The translations under genes were made by a program, and so were the position numbers. Under the pieces are notes generated by a model. It did no database searches, was not told the DNA's origin, and worked only from the letters and a program-made list of their open reading frames with translations. A DNA stretch of 64,000 nt from an uncultured Anaerolineae bacterium. GTDB taxonomy: Bacteria; Chloroflexota; Anaerolineae; Anaerolineales; Villigracilaceae. The first letter of the stretch is position 1, and every line of letters begins with the position of its first letter. Where the stretch lies: positions 310,001 to 374,000 of the forward strand of contig CAIQVH010000016.1 in NCBI GenBank assembly GCA_903875215.1, given 5' to 3'. This document shows, in pieces, positions 61,555 to 64,000 of the stretch.

Positions 61555-62624
61555 AACGACTTCTTGGCACTTTGAGTTTGTTGACTCTTTTCCTGGCCGC
61601 TTGCGCCGCCTCCAGCCAGGTTCTCCCCTCCGAAACGGAAGCAGCAGCCAGCCCGGCGGTTCGCACGCTGACGGTGATGACTCACGATTCGTTTTCTGCC
61701 AGTGAAGCGGTAATCGCCGCTTTTGAGCAGGCCAATCAGGTCAACCTCGTCTTTCTTAAATCGGGAGATGCCGGGGCGGCGCTTAACAAGGCGATTCTTT
61801 CAAAGGATGCCCCGTTGGCGGATGTGTTCTACGGCGTGGATAATACCTTTCTCTCCCGCGCCCTGGCCGCCGGGGTGTTTGAAGCTTATAACGCTCCGCT
61901 GCTGGCTGATGTGCCCATCGAGTTCAAGCTCGACCCGCAAAACCGCGCTCTGCCGGTTGATTTTGGCGATGTCTGCCTGAATTACGATAAAGCCTGGTTT
62001 GACGGAAAAAAAATGCCCGGCCCGGCCTCGCTCGATGACTTGCTCAAGCCCGAGTACCGCGGCCTGCTCGTCGTCGAGAATCCGGCCACTTCTTCGCCGG
62101 GGCTGGCGTTTTTGTTGGCAACCATCCAAAAATACGGCGATCCGGGTTATTTGGAGTATTGGCGCGCGCTCAAAGCCAATGATGTGGTGGTGGTGGATGG
62201 CTGGGAGACGGCTTACTATACCAATTTCAGCGCTTCATCGGGCCGCGGCCCGCAGCCGCTGGTGGTTTCGTATGCCACCAGCCCGGCTGCCGAGTTTATT
62301 TTTGCTCCCAGCCCGCTGGCCGACGCCCCGACCGCTTCGATGTTGCAGGGCTGTTTTCGTCAGGTGGAGTTTGTGGGCATTTTGAAGGGCAGCCCCAACC
62401 GCGCCCTGGCCGAAAAATTTATTGATTTCATGCTTTCCCGCGCCTTCCAGGAGGATATGCCGCTCCAGATGTTCGTTTATCCGGTTAACCCGCAGGCTGC
62501 CCTGCCCGCCGATTTTGCCCGTTTTGCCCGCCTGGCGCCCAACCCGGCCAGCCTGCCCGTGGACGAGATTTCGGCCAACCGTGAAAAATGGCTGGCAGCC
62601 TGGACGGAAGTAGTCTTGCACTGA
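61551..62624 (+). CDS. thiamine-type ABC transporter substrate-binding lipoprotein (ThiB/TbpA-like)
   Basis: A 357-residue lipoprotein with lipobox LFLAAC and the mature fold of the ThiB family (LTVMTHDSFSASEAVIAAFE, DAPLADVFYGVDNTFLSRA, PVDFGDVCLNYDKAWF, and a GWETAYYTNF block). It would capture thiamine or a phosphate ester outside the membrane. ATGA overlap with the kinase gene. Thiamine specificity comes mainly from the riboswitch and neighbours. Confidence 0.9.
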   Translation: MKRLLGTLSLLTLFLAACAASSQVLPSETEAAASPAVRTLTVMTHDSFSASEAVIAAFEQANQVNLVFLKSGDAGAALNKAILSKDAPLADVFYGVDNTFLSRALAAGVFEAYNAPLLADVPIEFKLDPQNRALPVDFGDVCLNYDKAWFDGKKMPGPASLDDLLKPEYRGLLVVENPATSSPGLAFLLATIQKYGDPGYLEYWRALKANDVVVVDGWETAYYTNFSASSGRGPQPLVVSYATSPAAEFIFAPSPLADAPTASMLQGCFRQVEFVGILKGSPNRALAEKFIDFMLSRAFQEDMPLQMFVYPVNPQAALPADFARFARLAPNPASLPVDEISANREKWLAAWTEVVLH

Positions 62625-62637
62625 ACCGCGTTGCTCA

Positions 62638-64000
62638 ATGAAACTTCGTCTGTTGCCGGCTGTGCTGTTCCTGGGGATTTTCTTTTTCCTGCCGCTGGGG
62701 CGGATCCTGGCTCTCAGCCTGGCACCGCTCTCCCAGCTGGATGCGGCCTTATTCTCGCGCCTGGCGGACGTGTTGCGCTTCACTTTTTTCCAGGCGGCGG
62801 CCTCCAGCCTGCTGACTGTGCTGTTTGGCCTGCCTCTGGCCTTTCTCTTTGCCCGGGTTGACTTTCCGTTAAAACCCTTCCTGCGCACGCTGACCGCCAT
62901 TCCGTTCATGCTTCCGACCGTGGTGGTGGCGGCCGCGTTTAACGCCCTGCTCGGTCCGCGTGGTTGGTTTAACCTGGCGTTGATGAGCGCTTTGGGTCTC
63001 TCACAACCGCCGATTATCTTTCTGGGGACGCTGGGAGCGATCCTGGCCGCGCATGTCTTCTATAATGCCACCATCGTCATCCGCCTGGTTGGCAATGCCT
63101 GGGCCAATCTCGATCCGCGTCTTGGGCAGGCTGCCCGCTCGCTGGGCGCCAGCCCGGCGAGTGTCTTCTGGCAGGTGACTTTGCCGTTGTTGCGCCCGGC
63201 TCTGCTCGCGGCCACGTTGCTGGTGTTTCTGTTTGATTTCACCAGCTATGGGGTGATTCTGTTGCTTGGCGGGCCAAAATTTTCCACGATTGAAGTGGAA
63301 ATCGCCCTGCAGGCGCTGCAAATGCTCAATCTTCCCGCGGCGGCGCTGCTCTCTCTGATTCAACTGCTCTGCACGCTGACGTTTTCCGTGCTATACACCC
63401 GCAGCCTCTCCCGGTTGGCCGCCCCGCTCAAACCCGTGCCGCAGACTCCGCGCCGCGCACAAACCCGGCTCGAACGCCTGTTGGTTGCCAGCCTGGTTTG
63501 TGTTCTGCTTATGTTCTATGCCCTGCCCTTGCTGGCCTTACCGCTGCGCTCCATCTCCCGCCTCGAAGCGCAGCGCGGCCAGCGCACGGCCAGCGGCCCG
63601 GCGCTGACACTGGAATATTACACCGAGCTGTTTATCAACCGCCGCGGCTCCATCTTCTACATTCCACCGGCCACCGCCGCGCGCAATTCGCTGGCCTATG
63701 CCGGGCTGACAGTGGCCTGCTCGTTGCTGCTGGGCTTTCCTGCCGCGCAGGCGCTTGCCCGCCCTGGCCGGCTGGAAAAATGGCTCGATCCCTTGCTGCT
63801 GCTGCCGCTGGGCGCTTCTGCCGTTACCCTGGGGTTGGGATACCTGTTGACGTTCAACCGCCCGCTTGTCCCGTTTCTTGTGCCTGGCAGGGGATTGGCG
63901 CTCTCCTTCCTGGCCTCCCCGCTGATCGTGCCGCTCGCGCACACCACCATTGCCCTGCCATTTGTCATCCGCAGTTTGCAGGCCGCGCTTGCCACCATTC
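62638..64000 (+). CDS. thiamine-type ABC transporter permease (ThiP-like, 3' end cut off)
   Basis: At least 454 codons of a large permease with two fused membrane halves, as in ThiP. It begins MKLRLLPAVLFLGIFFFLPLG. The EAA-type loop that docks the ATPase reads AARSLGASPASVFWQVTLPL in the first half. The second half has begun (LAYAGLTVACSLLLGFPAAQ) when the window ends. The start at 62638 is 13 nt after the upstream stop; no clear SD. The ATPase subunit is presumably further right. Confidence 0.88.
   Translation, partial: MKLRLLPAVLFLGIFFFLPLGRILALSLAPLSQLDAALFSRLADVLRFTFFQAAASSLLTVLFGLPLAFLFARVDFPLKPFLRTLTAIPFMLPTVVVAAAFNALLGPRGWFNLALMSALGLSQPPIIFLGTLGAILAAHVFYNATIVIRLVGNAWANLDPRLGQAARSLGASPASVFWQVTLPLLRPALLAATLLVFLFDFTSYGVILLLGGPKFSTIEVEIALQALQMLNLPAAALLSLIQLLCTLTFSVLYTRSLSRLAAPLKPVPQTPRRAQTRLERLLVASLVCVLLMFYALPLLALPLRSISRLEAQRGQRTASGPALTLEYYTELFINRRGSIFYIPPATAARNSLAYAGLTVACSLLLGFPAAQALARPGRLEKWLDPLLLLPLGASAVTLGLGYLLTFNRPLVPFLVPGRGLALSFLASPLIVPLAHTTIALPFVIRSLQAALATI

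Overview
The window looks like a chromosomal segment from a high-GC, non-proteobacterial bacterium, most likely a Chloroflexota member of the Anaerolineae type. This is a judgement from gene content and gene order, not from a search. The pointers are the Asp23/YloU - DAK2/FakA - DegV block divergent from rpmB, a ClpC-type unfoldase, a bacterial translin homologue, DUF3467 and DUF1786 proteins, Pro/Thr-rich lipoproteins, and a giant multi-GAF histidine kinase. Genes are densely packed on both strands. Several 4-bp ATGA stop/start overlaps suggest translational coupling. Strong rho-independent terminators separate most transcription units. I see no insertion sequence, prophage, CRISPR array, tRNA or rRNA.

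Layout. 1-8.6 kb: a cut-off YczE-type membrane protein, a homocysteine S-methyltransferase, an M20 amidohydrolase, a DUF5666 protein, a DUF1786 protein, a PerR/Fur regulator overlapping a P1B-4 metal-efflux ATPase, and Kbl. 8.7-20.3 kb: a helicase-domain-like protein, a lipid kinase, an SDR plus DprE1-like oxidase pair, an FHA protein, a lipoprotein metallopeptidase, an AI-2E-type permease, a 59-residue protein, a P1 peptidase, a holin-like membrane protein and an acetyltransferase. 20.7-28.6 kb: a decaheme OmcA/MtrC-type lipoprotein cytochrome, ClpC, SSB, DUF3467, translin, a membrane protein and a nucleotide N-glycosidase. 28.6-35.5 kb: a candidate small RNA, PanC, two DegV/FakB-type proteins, FakA, Asp23, L28, Rpe and a Ser/Thr kinase. 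35.5-42.9 kb: a second lipid kinase, a Ca2+/H+ exchanger, an SH3-type protein, a DUF971 protein, a TPR protein, a LysM lipoprotein and a large lipoprotein.

43.3-60.7 kb is the most distinctive region and is devoted to signalling. A single protein fuses a degenerate histidine kinase to a receiver and LuxR HTH. Next comes a co-oriented run: DUF4388 protein, Ras-like GTPase, alpha/beta hydrolase, V4R domain protein, beta-helix protein, receiver-GGDEF-like protein, a 2478-residue kinase with about eleven GAF domains, a single-domain receiver, and a second alpha/beta hydrolase whose nucleophile serine is replaced by glycine. The two hydrolases are clearly paralogous and bracket the kinase module. 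I infer one pathway in which V4R, GAF and PAS domains sense small ligands and the GTPase and receivers pass the signal on; no output is visible.

60.7-64 kb: a TPP riboswitch with an apparent Shine-Dalgarno-sequestering hairpin controls thiamine pyrophosphokinase and a thiamine-type ABC importer (binding protein and permease, the latter running off the end).

A recurrent regulatory feature is promoters whose -10 box sits only 6-7 nt before an ATG that lacks a ribosome binding site (five genes), which suggests leaderless mRNAs.
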